This document shows positions 1-10,028 of a stretch of DNA of 64,000 nt, one piece after another. Source of the DNA: Bufo bufo. Its lineage: Eukaryota; Chordata; Amphibia; Anura; Bufonidae. The stretch's first letter is position 1. Each line of letters opens with the position of its first letter. The position numbers and the translations under genes are program-made. The DNA is taken from the NCBI RefSeq assembly GCF_905171765.1, contig NC_053390.1:504404301-504468300 (forward strand), written 5' to 3'. Under the pieces are notes generated by a model. That model was not told the origin of the DNA. It saw only the letters and a program-made list of their open reading frames with translations, and made no database searches.

Positions 1-236
1 CAAAATCACTGATAGAAATCACTGAACCAACAATGATGTGTGAATGAGGCATTAGGGCTCATGCACACAACCGTTTGCTATCCAAAAAAGGTAGATCTGC
101 AAAACACAGATACTGGTAATGTCCATTCTGCATTTAGCGGAACGGAACACGTAATGTGGCCATGAATAGGACATATTCTATATTTTTGTGGGGCCGCGGA
201 ACAGACATACAGATGAGGAATGCACACGGATAGGGA

Positions 237-407
237 TGAGCGAACTTGTGTTTTCAAGTTCGCAGTGCAAGGTTCAAGTTATCTAAGAATTCTGTTATGG
301 ATTCCGCTACCACGGACCATAAGGTATGGTCCGTGGTAGCGGAATCCATAACGAATTATTAGATAACCCGAACCTTGTACTCCGAACTTGAAACACAAGT
401 TCGCTCA
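237..407. repeat. Near-perfect foldback (inverted repeat)
   Basis: Two arms of about 83 bases, starting tgagcgaacttgtg and ending cacaagttcgctca, pair almost completely around a few bases near 320. Small mismatches lie in the outer half. It interrupts the surrounding MITE and is probably a short non-autonomous DNA transposon. No clear target duplication could be fixed. Confidence 0.7.
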
Positions 408-634
408 ACACAATTTTGCAGGACGGGTGCGGACCCACTCATTTCAATGGAGCCGCAAAAGATGTGGAGAGCACACCGTGTGATGTCTGCATCCGTAGTC
501 CCGTTCCGCGGCCCTGCAAAAAAGATAGAGCATGTCCTATTCTTGTCCATAATTGCGGACAAAAATAGGCATTTTCTATCGTACTGCTGACCGTGAGCAG
601 TCTGCAAAATCGCGGAACACTACAGCTGTCTGAA

Positions 635-1744
635 CAGGGCCGGCTCTATAATAAGGCAGACCAAGCGGCTGCTTGAGGGGCAGAGAAGGGGGGGCGGTGC
701 CAGGGCAGAAATTTTCTTTTTTGCATTTTTTCTTAAATGCATAACTTGCGGACTTGCCCCGCCGGGCCCAGCCACCCGCCACAGCCTGCAGGTGTGCCGT
801 GGGGCCACGGCCCTCACATCCTCACAGAGCGGCACGCAGGCTCAGCAGCAACACAGGAATGATGTGACTGCCGAGTGGCGCTGCGGCGGCGTACAGCAGG
901 CAGCAGCAACTGGTGTAGACTGGGGAGCGGAGGTCTGGAGACTGGAGGCGGAGCTGTTGGTGGTGAGTAACTGTGTGGACAAATGTCTCTGAGTAGTCTG
1001 TCTGTGTGGCCCGCAGGGAGAAATGGACATGATGGAGGGGGGAGAAATGTGACAATATGGATGGAGGGGGAGAGAAATGTGACAACATGGATGGAGGGGG
1101 AGAAATGTGACAACATGGTTGGATGGGGGAAATATGGCAACATGGATGGAGGGGGAGAAATGTGGCAACATGGATGGAGGGGGGAGAAATGTGGCAACAT
1201 GGATGGAGGGGGAGAAATGCAAGGGCTGATGTGACATAGGTGATTTGACATGGAAGGGGAGAAATGTGACATTGAAGGGGTGAAATGTGACATAGAGGGG
1301 GAGAAATGTGACATGGAGGCCTTAAAGGGGGAGAAATGTGACATGGGGGGCTTATGGCTGACATGGGGGGCTGATGGCTGACATGGGGGGCTGATGGCTG
1401 ACATGGGGTCTGATCTGAGTCATTGGGGGTCTGATCTGAGGTCTGATTAACATTGGGGGTCTGATTGCTGGACTGACCTGAGGTGTAATGGAAAAAAAAA
1501 AATTCTTATTGTCCTCCTCTAAAACCTAGGTGCGTCTTATGGGCCGGTGCGTCTTATAGGGCGAAAAATCCGGTCCTCAAACCAGTAATTGTCTGAAGCA
1601 GAGCACAGATACCAAGACCACACAGAGGAGAAGCCAGCTGATGCAGACGGAATCAGGGCCAGCTGAGCTGCAGCGGGGCGGGGGGGGGGGGGGCGCCAAA
1701 ATGTAGCTTTGCTTGTGTTAGCAAAAATCCTTGCACCGGCCCTG
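635..1744. mobile_element. hAT-like non-autonomous element with 8-bp duplication
   Basis: The ends are inverted: cagggccgg on the left and ccggccctg on the right. Perfect 8-bp direct repeats tgtctgaa flank it at 627-634 and 1745-1752, which is the hallmark of hAT transposition. The interior contains a GC-rich block, a low-complexity minisatellite and a 3' part with gcaaaaatccttgcacc next to the right end. No transposase is present. A second copy, in reverse orientation, lies at 32235-32984 and shares both ends and the minisatellite core. Confidence 0.8.
1015..1470 (+). repeat. Minisatellite inside the hAT-like element
   Basis: Tandem, imperfect units of the type gggagaaatgtgacaacatg with spacer atggagg are followed by a second phase of gctgatggctgacatgggg units. 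Long reading frames on both strands here are repeat translations (runs such as MSHFSPSMSHF), not genes. Confidence 0.8.
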
Positions 1745-1850
1745 TGTCTGAATAAGCCCTAATAGTAAGAGACTCATCTGTATTATGTAACTCACATTAA
1801 CACCATGTTGCCCATTTTTTCAGGAGGTACTTGGAGGTCACTTAGTATTA

Positions 1851-2022
1851 GGCCTTTTGCACATTGCCGTTCCGTGCATTGGGGGCCGCAATTTAAGGCC
1901 TCACGCACACAGCCATTGCTGGCCACGGCCTGCAAACAGTGGGTCCGCAATATGCAATCACCAGACCAGTTGTGTGCAAACAGCGGGTCCGCAATATGGG
2001 CCAGGGCCGTGTGCATGAGGCC
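1851..2022. mobile_element. Harbinger-like MITE, TTA duplication
   Basis: It starts ggccttttgcaca and ends gtgtgcatgaggcc, with TTA immediately outside both ends (1848-1850 and 2023-2025). An internal copy of the terminus (aaggcctcacgcacac) near 1893 suggests one MITE end within another. Confidence 0.65.
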
Positions 2023-3369
2023 TTAATGTGGGGCACATGAGGACAAACAAAAAAAAAAAGGATGTGCCTTACATTAAAAATAAGTGACCCCCATCATGTT
2101 AATGAGTCACATTAACCCCAGTGTTGCTGGCCCATCTGGTACTTATGGTTTTGCCTGGCTTTATTTTTAGACAGGCTAATCATTTGTGTACAGTATGGAC
2201 AGTCCGGGATGATTATGAGTCTTTCTTCTACACCCTGTGCGGTCAGGGGCCTGGGCTGCTAATGACTGGGACTGGCAAATAGTGGTTGTGGTCTTGTGGA
2301 GATGCTGCTGCTTCACTGGCCACTCTCTGGCTGGCTTGCCTCACCTCAGAAACAGCCAGCAGTTTGTATTCCCTCGCTCCTCCTCTTTTAATTATAAGCT
2401 TTTTTCATTGGTGCTTCAGAGGCCCCTCCCCTTGTGATTTCATTGGTGGGACGCTCGCTCCCTCTTTCTTCACTGTGCGGCCGAGACGAGTGATTTCATT
2501 TGTGGCAGTGGCGGGCCGTGCCCGCATCACAATGGGGGAAGTGAGGGACGCTCTCTCCCTCCTCCATCACTGTGCGGCCGACGAGTACAAGGAGCGTGGC
2601 TGGCAGCTCTGTACTGAGCGCTCTTCTGCTAAACGTCTGCTGGCTTCCGCAGACGTTCAGCTGAAGAGCCTGAAGCAGGGGGCCCCCTTCTACGTTAGGG
2701 GCCCTGGGCAATTGCCCTGAGTATATCAAACATAGCACTATACATTGTGTAGGGTCTGTGCTTGGTATTGAAAATAGAAAAGACAAACTTAGTCGAATAG
2801 GTTCCCATCCAGACTTGGGTCATGGACACATGATTTTGATCAAAATGTATTTGCTAAGTACCTCATATTTATTTTATATGGTGATTATAGCATTATTTCA
2901 TATATTCTATATTTGCAGAGTGTGTGCATTGTGTTTACTGAGCTGCAAATAGAACATCACTGGACTAGGAAGAGGCAGCTGCACTCACCGAGCGCCACAG
3001 TGTCTTCAAACAGCTCATCACAGGGGTGCCAGGCGTCGGACTCGACCAATCAGATATTGATGATCTATCCAGAGTATACTCCATCAATATTGGAGTATTC
3101 TGCTAAACCCCTTTAACCCTTTCCCGACATGCACTGTATATATACAGTGCAGCTAGAAGTAAGCTCCCTCATTCTGCCATAAATATACAACGCACTGATC
3201 GAGTGTGCACAGAAGCTGTGATCACCCGATCAGGACAGGGGCCATATTGTTACTGCAGGGCCCATGCCTCAACTGCTCACTGCGAAGATAACTTTGATTC
3301 TGGTGGTTTAACCTCTTAGATGTGGCGGCCAATGCTGACTGCCACATCTAAGTGGTTTACAGAGGGAGG
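2023..3369. other. No gene recognised; diffuse repeat-like sequence
   Basis: Reading frames here have no recognisable domain. Within 2440-2590 a phrase containing tcactgtgcggccga occurs twice, suggesting an old duplicated repeat. Nothing else can be supported. Confidence 0.4.
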
Positions 3370-3374
3370 GACAC

Positions 3375-4047
3375 TGTAACGGGATTCTGAAGGTGCACTC
3401 GGTCCCCCATTGCCAGCAGAACTGTTGCTTAGCTTTGGGAATGAGGATCTGTGTTTGACCTCATTCCCAGGGCGGCTTTACTGCTGGGTGGCTCCCTGCT
3501 CCTAAGTCTGCCTTGAGCGCCAAGCTGATCACTCGGTGCTCAACTGGTTGGTCTGTCGGTCATGTGACGCTCACTCCCCACTATAAATGCAGGCAGCCTG
3601 CTAGCCACAGGTTGCCTGTTAATTTCTAGGTTCCTGGCTATTTGTTGGACTACTGAATACTCACCTGATTCCGTTCCCTGACGATCCTTTTGCCTGCTCC
3701 TCCTGTACTGCGCATCCGTCCTGGTATTGTGACCTCGGCTCCCACCTGACTACTCTCTTAGGACTCCTCTTGTACTTCTCTATTCTCCTGGTATTTGACC
3801 CCGGCTTCTCCTGACCATTCTTTGCTTAACCCTTTGTACTGCGTAGCTCTCTTGGTTCTGACCCGGTCCATTCATGTTCCGTATTTTGTCTTGTCTGTCT
3901 TCCCTGCACGTATCCTAAGTTAGGGACTGTCGTCCAGTTGTGCCCTGTCATCAGGACTCGTGAGGCAAGTAGGCAGGGCCAGGGGTGAGGGTGGAGTGCA
4001 GTGGTCACTATCCTTCCCCCTGTGTGTGTGTGGACGTGACCGTTACA
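3375..4047 (+). mobile_element. Solo LTR, 673 bp, 5-bp duplication
   Basis: The block begins tgtaacggg and ends gaccgttaca, so it has TG...CA termini, and gacac flanks both sides (3370-3374 and 4048-4052). It contains a TATA-like ctataaatgcag near 3580, as expected of an LTR promoter. No internal region follows, so this is a solo LTR left by LTR-LTR recombination. A related, 3'-truncated copy is at 30767-31278. Confidence 0.85.
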
Positions 4048-4052
4048 GACAC

Positions 4053-4825
4053 CCTCTCTCACTACATCGGCTTCCCATAATGCAATTGCAGGGTGCCGAT
4101 GGTTGTCAATGAGTTCAGAACAAAGGCAACCGCAGTGTGAAACATCATGTATTGTGCTGCTTTGTACTAGGGTCCAGACCCTTAAAAGTTGAAGTCCCCT
4201 CCTGGGACAAAGAAAAGTGCTTTATAACAAAACCAAAAATAAAAGTTTCATGTAAAAAAAAAGCACTCCTTTCACCCCTTCAAGCTATTTACTATTATTA
4301 AAAATAGAAAAATATATATATTAGGTATCACCGCGTCCATAACAACAGGCTCTATAAAAGATATCACATGATCTACCATGTCAGGTGAACAGTATAAAAA
4401 AAATTAAGAAACTGTGACAAAACAGCCATTTTTTACTCACCTCTCCTCACTAAAAGCATATTGAGCGATAAAAAAGTCGTATGTGCCCAATAATGGTAAT
4501 GAAGCTGTCACCTCATGCTCCAATAAAGAGCTTTCACATCATCACCATTTTTTCAAAATGCCTTTATTGTATACTTAATTTCTTGTATACTAATTTCACA
4601 TCTTTCACATCTGCATTTTTGCTGTCCGGTTTTGAGATCCGGCATGGCATCTCAAAACCACAGCAAAATTCTTCAGTTATAATAATACAACCGGCTGCAT
4701 CCGTTCAGAACTGATCTGGTCACTGACGTGTGTGCGCAGCGCGCCTGCACTATATATGAGTGAGCGCCGACTGGGACACAGGTAAGTATTAGCTTTATTT
4801 TTTATTTTATTTTTGTGTGCCAACT
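4053..4825. other. No gene recognised
   Basis: AT-rich sequence with no convincing ORF. A short stretch near 4620-4720 (gttttgagatccggcatgg, ccggctgcatccgttcagaac) resembles the interior of the MITE family also seen near 47000. Confidence 0.4.
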
Positions 4826-6010
4826 TTGGGGGACATTACTGAAGGGACAGTGAGGGGGCAAACTACTACGTGGGGGCAAATTACTAGTGTGGGGGAAATT
4901 AATACTGTGGGGGCAAATTACTACCATGGAGAAATTAATACTGTGAGGGCAGTGTGGAGAAATTAATACTGTGGGGGCAGTGTGGGGGACAAATTACTTA
5001 ATGGATGGCAGTGTCGGGGCAAATTATCTAATGGGGGTAAGTGTGGGGGGTTATTACTTGATGGGGGCAGTGTGGGGGCAAATTACTTAATGAAGGGCAG
5101 TGTGGGGGGCAAATTACTTAATGGATGGCAGTGTGGGGGCAAATTATCTAATGGGGGGCAGTGTGGGGGTTCGTCTTGATGGGGGCAGTGTGGGGGCAAA
5201 TTACTTAATGGATGGCAGTGTGGGGGCAAATTACTTAATGGATGGCAGTGTCAGGGCAAATTATCTAGTGGGGGTTACTTGATGGGGGCAGTGTGGGGGG
5301 GCAAATTACTTTGTGGGGGGAATTACTACATGGGAGGCAGTATGGAAGAAATTACTATATGGAGCAGTGTGGGGGAAATTACTATGTGGGGGCAGTGTGG
5401 GGGGAAATTACTATATGGGATAGTGTGGGGGAAATTACTATATGGGGCAGTGTGGGGGAAATTACTATATGGGGCAGTGTGGGGGAAATTACTATATGGG
5501 GCAGTGTGGGGGACAAATTACTTAATGGATGGCAGTGTCGGGGCAAATTATCTAATGGGGGTAAGTGTGGGGGGTTATTACTTGATGGGGGCAGTGTGGG
5601 GGCAAATTACTTAATGAAGGGCAGTGTGGGGGGCAAATTACTTAATGGATGGCAGTGTGGGGGCAAATTATCTAATGGGGGGCAGTGTGGGGGTTCGTCT
5701 TGATGGGGGCAGTGTGGGGGCAAATTACTTAATGGATGGCAGTGTGGGGGCAAATTACTTAATGGATGGCAGTGTCAGGGCAAATTATCTAGTGGGGGTT
5801 ACTTGATGGGGGCAGTGGGGGGGGCAAATTACTTTGTGGGGGGAATTACTACATGGGAGGCAGTATGAAAGAAATTACTATATGGAGCAGTGTGGGGGAA
5901 ATTACTATTTGGGGGCAGTGTGGGGGGAAATTACTATATGGGATAGTGTGGGGGAAATTACTATATGGGGCAGTGTGGGGGAAATTACTATATGGGGCAG
6001 TGTGGGGGCG
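4826..6010 (+). repeat. Minisatellite with a 524-bp higher-order duplication
   Basis: Units of about 25-30 bases alternate gcagtgtgggggcaaattac with ttaatggatg, or gaaattactatatgg with ggcagtgtggg. The block beginning gacaaattacttaatgg near 4988 recurs near 5512 with the same order of variant units, so a segment of about 524 bp has been duplicated in tandem. Reading frames across it are repeat translations. Confidence 0.85.
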
Positions 6011-6150
6011 TTTCTATTAGGGGACATTATTTTTGGGGACACTATACAGGCATTATTACGTGGAGCACAATATAGGGTGTTGTTATTTTTACTGGGGGCA
6101 CTCTAGGGGACATTATAATTGCTGTAGACACTATAGGGGCCTTTGGAGTA

Positions 6151-6307
6151 ATTTATCAAACTGGTGTAAAGTAGAACTGGGTTAGTTACCCATTGCAACA
6201 GATTTCACCTTTCATTTTTCACAGCTCCTTTGGAAAATGAAAGGTGGAATATGATTGGTTGCTATGGGCACCTAAGCCAGTTCTACTTTACACCAGTTTG
6301 ATAAATG
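6151..6307. mobile_element. Short foldback MITE
   Basis: The termini are perfect inverted repeats (atttatcaaactggtgtaa and its complement at the right end), continuing through gtagaactgg. A right-half relative is at 15745-15851. Confidence 0.75.
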
Positions 6308-6559
6308 ACCCCAATTATGAGAAATCGAATGTGTATGTGTAACAAACTCTGTAGGGACGAGATGCGGCTGAAAGAATTAGTCATGGTGGTCTGGGTCAAA
6401 TGGAGGAGAAGAGGAAAGAGAAGATCTAAATGACAGGAGATGTCACTGGATGTAACAGGTATGTGGTGCTGTATTCCCCTATATGTAGATCCGGCTCACT
6501 ACTGTGACCTGCATCTCATCTTCTCCTCCAAGTCTTTTTTTTAATCATAATCATATGTA

Positions 6560-6772
6560 CAGTTGCAAGAAAAAGTATGTGAACCCTTTGGAATGATATG
6601 GATTTCTGCACAAATTGGTCATAAAATGTGATCTGATCTTCATCTAAGTCACAATAGACAATCACAGTCTGCTTAAACTAATAACACACAAATAATTAAA
6701 TGTTACCATGTTTTTATTGAACACACCATGTAAACATTCACAGTGCAGGTGGAAAAAGTATGTGAACCCCTA
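6560..6772 (+). repeat. Left inverted repeat of the Tc1 element (IR/DR type)
   Basis: It matches the complement of 14019-14233. The outer direct repeat is near 6566-6590 and the inner one near 6750-6771. Confidence 0.88.
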
Positions 6773-6853
6773 GACTAATGACATCTCCAAAAGCTAATTG
6801 GAGTGAGGTGTCAGCCAACTGGAGTCCAATCAATGAAATGAGATTGGAGGTGT

Positions 6854-7380
6854 TGTTCTGTCCCCACATGAAGGCGAATGAAGGTGTAACTGATAATGAC
6901 TTTGTGACTGTCCTACCTTCGTATCCAAGCAGTGGAGCAGACCGGACCGGCAGATGCTCAGGTTAGATGGATCCAGACGTAGACATGAGGATGCAATCAA
7001 ACGTGGGTTTATTTGATCCAGAGCAGTGACATACGGTGATACAATACAGGAATGCAGTAGATGCTGTCATGTGGATGTCTTTTCTGAGGTCTACTGCTGA
7101 GGCTACTGCTGAGGCTACTGCTGGTCAAAAACTGATGCCTTCACAAGCCAAGGTGTGTGTCTCCCGTCACAAAGGATGCAGCACTGAAAAAGGCTACAGG
7201 AAGTGACAAGGCCCAAGGCTGCTAAAACCACGCCCAGAGATAAAACTTTATAGACAACGAAAGAGGCGTGCAGCATACAAATTCCGGCCAGCAGATGGCA
7301 GCAGAGAACAATAGACTTAAACAACATAGGTAAACAAGAAATAATACAGTGCAGAAATTCAATATGAAAGGAACAGCACA
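6854..7380 (-). repeat. 3' LTR of the BEL/Pao element
   Basis: 527 bases, tgttctgtcc...gaacagcaca on the plus strand. It differs from the 5' LTR at three positions only, all between 7155 and 7198. Confidence 0.95.
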
Positions 7381-7535
7381 CTCCCCGTCTGAAATTCACT
7401 TTGGGGATTTCACTATGACGAATGTCCATAAAATATAAACAACCTGTAAAAGAAAACATGTTAGAATGCAAACATAGATAGTCCTGTTTTCCAACTTGGA
7501 ATGGAGAAGATCTGCGAAGCTAAATACAGTCCTGT

Positions 7536-10028
7536 TCACCCAGCAGGGATGTTCTCGATGGGCAATATTAAAATGAGTTCGTTGATTGGTCTTGAGAACG
7601 TTTTAAGCTCGCCTTTCCTGAAGATCTTCAACTCCACCTTTCTGACCTTGCCATCCTTGCTAGGGAAAACCTTTGAAATTAGTCCGATAGGCCAGTCAAT
7701 CCTTTCGGTTTGTTGCTCTTTCACAGAGGGAAGTGGGGTATCCCAATCCTTGACTGTTTCAGAAAACTGTCTCAGTAGAGATTTACCTTGTATGGTGATG
7801 GGCGCTACAAATCCCAGCAGATCAAATAGGCTGTTTACCACTGATAGGACGCCTCGTTTTGTGAATGGCTTGTCTGCACAACTTATCTGAAAACCGAAGG
7901 AGTCAGCCGAGAGATCCCATCTGAGGCCCAAGCTCCTCTGCACAGGTGGACTGTCCAGTCCCAAGTTAATGTCCTTGAATCCTGGTGCATGATCTCCTGA
8001 TTCGAAGGCCCTCATAACGGCCAGGCTGTTTGAAGCAATTTTGTGTAGTCTAAGTTTAGCTTGGTACAACATACTTTGAGTCCTTTTGAGCAGATCGATA
8101 GCCGCTTCTTCAGTAGGTAGTGATTTGAGTCCATCGTCTACGTAGAAGTCCTTTTCTACAAAGTCTCTGGCGTCTTTACCGTACTCAGATTCTCCCTCTA
8201 ATGCAGTGCGCCGAAGGCCGTAAGTTGCCACGGCAGGTGAAGGGCTGTTTCCAAATACGTGTACCCTCATTCGATATTCTGCCATCTCTGCGTTGGTGTC
8301 ATTATTCTTGTACCACAGAAACCTGAGGAAATTCCGGTGGTCCTCTCTGACTACGAAACAGTGGAACATCTGTTCAATGTCAGCGGTGATGGCAACGAGC
8401 TCTTTTCTGAACCTCATCAGCACTCCGACTAGGTTATTCGTCAGATTAGGACCTGTGAGAAGGACATCATTAAGCGATACACCTTGATGTTTGGCACTTG
8501 AGTCGAAAACAACCCTAATTTGATTAGGTTTCCGTGGGTGATACACTCCAAATGAAGGCAAGTACCAGCACTCGTCGTTCTTCCCTAAGGATGGAGCTGG
8601 TTCTGCATGGTTGTTGCGGAATATTTTGTCGATAAAGGCAACGATGTGTTCTCTCATCTCAGGCTTACTGTTCATGGTACGCTGAAGAGAGTTAAATCTA
8701 CACAGAGTTTGTTCCCTATTGTTCGGGAGTCTCACCCTGGTAGCTCGGAAGGGTAATGGAGAAACCCAGTGATTGGTTTCGTCTTTAAGGAACTCATTGT
8801 CCATTATCTTGATAACTTCTCTGTCCTCTACTGACAAAGCTACTTTATCATCGTCCTTGCTGGTATGAAAGACTAATCTTCCCAAGTTGTCAGCAAAGTA
8901 GGGAGGAATGTCGTCAGGTGGTTGTATGAGGTCTGGAGGCTTCTCTTTCACCTCATAGTGATGAGGGCAAGGCTTAATGCAAGTTGTGCGTCCATCTCCA
9001 CGCACGTACGTTTTGAAGGAGCGGATTTTTGGTTGATCCAAGCATACATTTCCTATGACTACCCATCCCAAGTCCAGTCTCTGGGCATATGGTGCATAGT
9101 CGGGACCATTACACTGTTGACGCACCTTGTGTACCCTTAGATTGTCTCTGCCTAGCAGGAGTAGAATCTCGGCGTTGTTGTCCATAGGTGGGATAACGTT
9201 GGCTAGGTGCCTTAGGTGTGGATGGTGAAATGCAGCTTCCGGGGTAGGAATTTCATCCCTATGGTTGGGTATTTGATCGCATTCGATCAGAGTCGGTAGA
9301 GGTATTTCCGTATTTCCACTGACGGAACAAGCGATTAATCCTTGTGCCCTCCTGCCGCTAGTCTCTATGCGGCCCGAGCAGGTGTTTAAGATGTAGGGTT
9401 CTGACGGTCCCTTTATACCAAAGGCTTCAAAGAATTTAGGTCCTGCTAGGGAGCGGTTGCTTTGGTCGTCAATGATGGCATACATTTTTACTGCCTTTTC
9501 TGGTAGCCCCTCCGGGTAGACCTTGATTAGGCATATGCGGGCACAACATTTCTCACTCTGGCCCTCCCCACATACGTCCGAGCATGAGCAGGAAACAGCA
9601 GTGGCTGTGTTAGCGTGGTTCTGGGGCTCCCCGCCATGACTTTGAGCAGGACTGGTGGTGACAGAAGCAGGTGAATCCCTTGTGAGTGGAAATGGGTGCA
9701 TAGCTGAGGCATGTCTTTCACTATGACACTCCTCACACTTGATGATGGATTTACAGTCCTTAGCCATGTGCTCCAATGAAGCACAGCACCTGAAACATAC
9801 CCCAAGCTCGGTGAGGACTTTCTTGCGCTCCTGTATGGTTTTGGATCTAAATCCTCTGCATTTGTTCAGTGAGTGTGGTTTTTTATGAATGGGACATTCA
9901 CGATTGAAGGCCTTGTCTCCTGATGAGGTAGTGTACTGTTTACCAGTGGGTACTGCAGATGATGGTAGGTTAGTCTTTCTAACATTCACGCTGCTCTTAA
10001 AATCTGTGTTTATGCACAATACTTTCAT
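7536..10028 (-). CDS. pol: BEL/Pao pol, deleted for RNase H and integrase
   Basis: 830 aa, open throughout. Residues about 40-115 hold cysteine/histidine clusters (CFRCCASLEHMAKDC) of a zinc-knuckle type. Around residue 185 YAIIDDQSNRSL fits a DUF1758-type aspartic protease. The reverse transcriptase follows, with ITADIEQMFHCF (first catalytic Asp) and the catalytic box FYVDDG near residue 650. Next comes the Pao/A17 region (LFDLLGFVAPITIQGK). After DWDTPLPSVKEQQ the protein jumps straight to WPIGLISKVFP...RPINELILILP, which resembles the DUF5641-type C-terminus of full-length BEL pol. Full pol is usually over 1500 aa, so RNase H and integrase have been removed in frame. The frame overlaps gag by 32 bases and is offset from it, so expression would need a frameshift or internal initiation. 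Confidence 0.93.
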   Translation of the reverse strand: MKVLCINTDFKSSVNVRKTNLPSSAVPTGKQYTTSSGDKAFNRECPIHKKPHSLNKCRGFRSKTIQERKKVLTELGVCFRCCASLEHMAKDCKSIIKCEECHSERHASAMHPFPLTRDSPASVTTSPAQSHGGEPQNHANTATAVSCSCSDVCGEGQSEKCCARICLIKVYPEGLPEKAVKMYAIIDDQSNRSLAGPKFFEAFGIKGPSEPYILNTCSGRIETSGRRAQGLIACSVSGNTEIPLPTLIECDQIPNHRDEIPTPEAAFHHPHLRHLANVIPPMDNNAEILLLLGRDNLRVHKVRQQCNGPDYAPYAQRLDLGWVVIGNVCLDQPKIRSFKTYVRGDGRTTCIKPCPHHYEVKEKPPDLIQPPDDIPPYFADNLGRLVFHTSKDDDKVALSVEDREVIKIMDNEFLKDETNHWVSPLPFRATRVRLPNNREQTLCRFNSLQRTMNSKPEMREHIVAFIDKIFRNNHAEPAPSLGKNDECWYLPSFGVYHPRKPNQIRVVFDSSAKHQGVSLNDVLLTGPNLTNNLVGVLMRFRKELVAITADIEQMFHCFVVREDHRNFLRFLWYKNNDTNAEMAEYRMRVHVFGNSPSPAVATYGLRRTALEGESEYGKDARDFVEKDFYVDDGLKSLPTEEAAIDLLKRTQSMLYQAKLRLHKIASNSLAVMRAFESGDHAPGFKDINLGLDSPPVQRSLGLRWDLSADSFGFQISCADKPFTKRGVLSVVNSLFDLLGFVAPITIQGKSLLRQFSETVKDWDTPLPSVKEQQTERIDWPIGLISKVFPSKDGKVRKVELKIFRKGELKTFSRPINELILILPIENIPAG

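Larger units (their letters stand above)
55..1759. mobile_element. Harbinger-like MITE, carrier of two nested inserts
   Basis: The left end reads gggctcatgcacacaacc after TTA, and the right end runs into aagccc followed by TAA. Inside are the words common to this window's GC-rich MITEs: cattcatttcaatgg-type, gcggac- and catgtcctattcttgtcc-type motifs. A foldback (237-407) and a hAT-like element (635-1744) sit within it. The flanking triplets are TTA on one side and TAA on the other, so the duplication is imperfect here, unlike most other family members. No coding capacity is visible. The superfamily is inferred from the 3-bp TWA duplications of better copies. Confidence 0.5.

Noticed and set aside
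814..1404. 196-aa and overlapping minus-strand frames rich in MSHFSP
   Set aside because: They are translations of the minisatellite in all three frames, with no sequence beyond the repeat unit.
2286..2720. 144-aa plus-strand frame
   Set aside because: Low-complexity, no domain, and it crosses a duplicated repeat phrase; no coding evidence.
4982..6106. Several plus-strand frames rich in GSVGANYLM
   Set aside because: They are repeat translations of the 25-30 bp minisatellite; the frames are open only because units lack stops.
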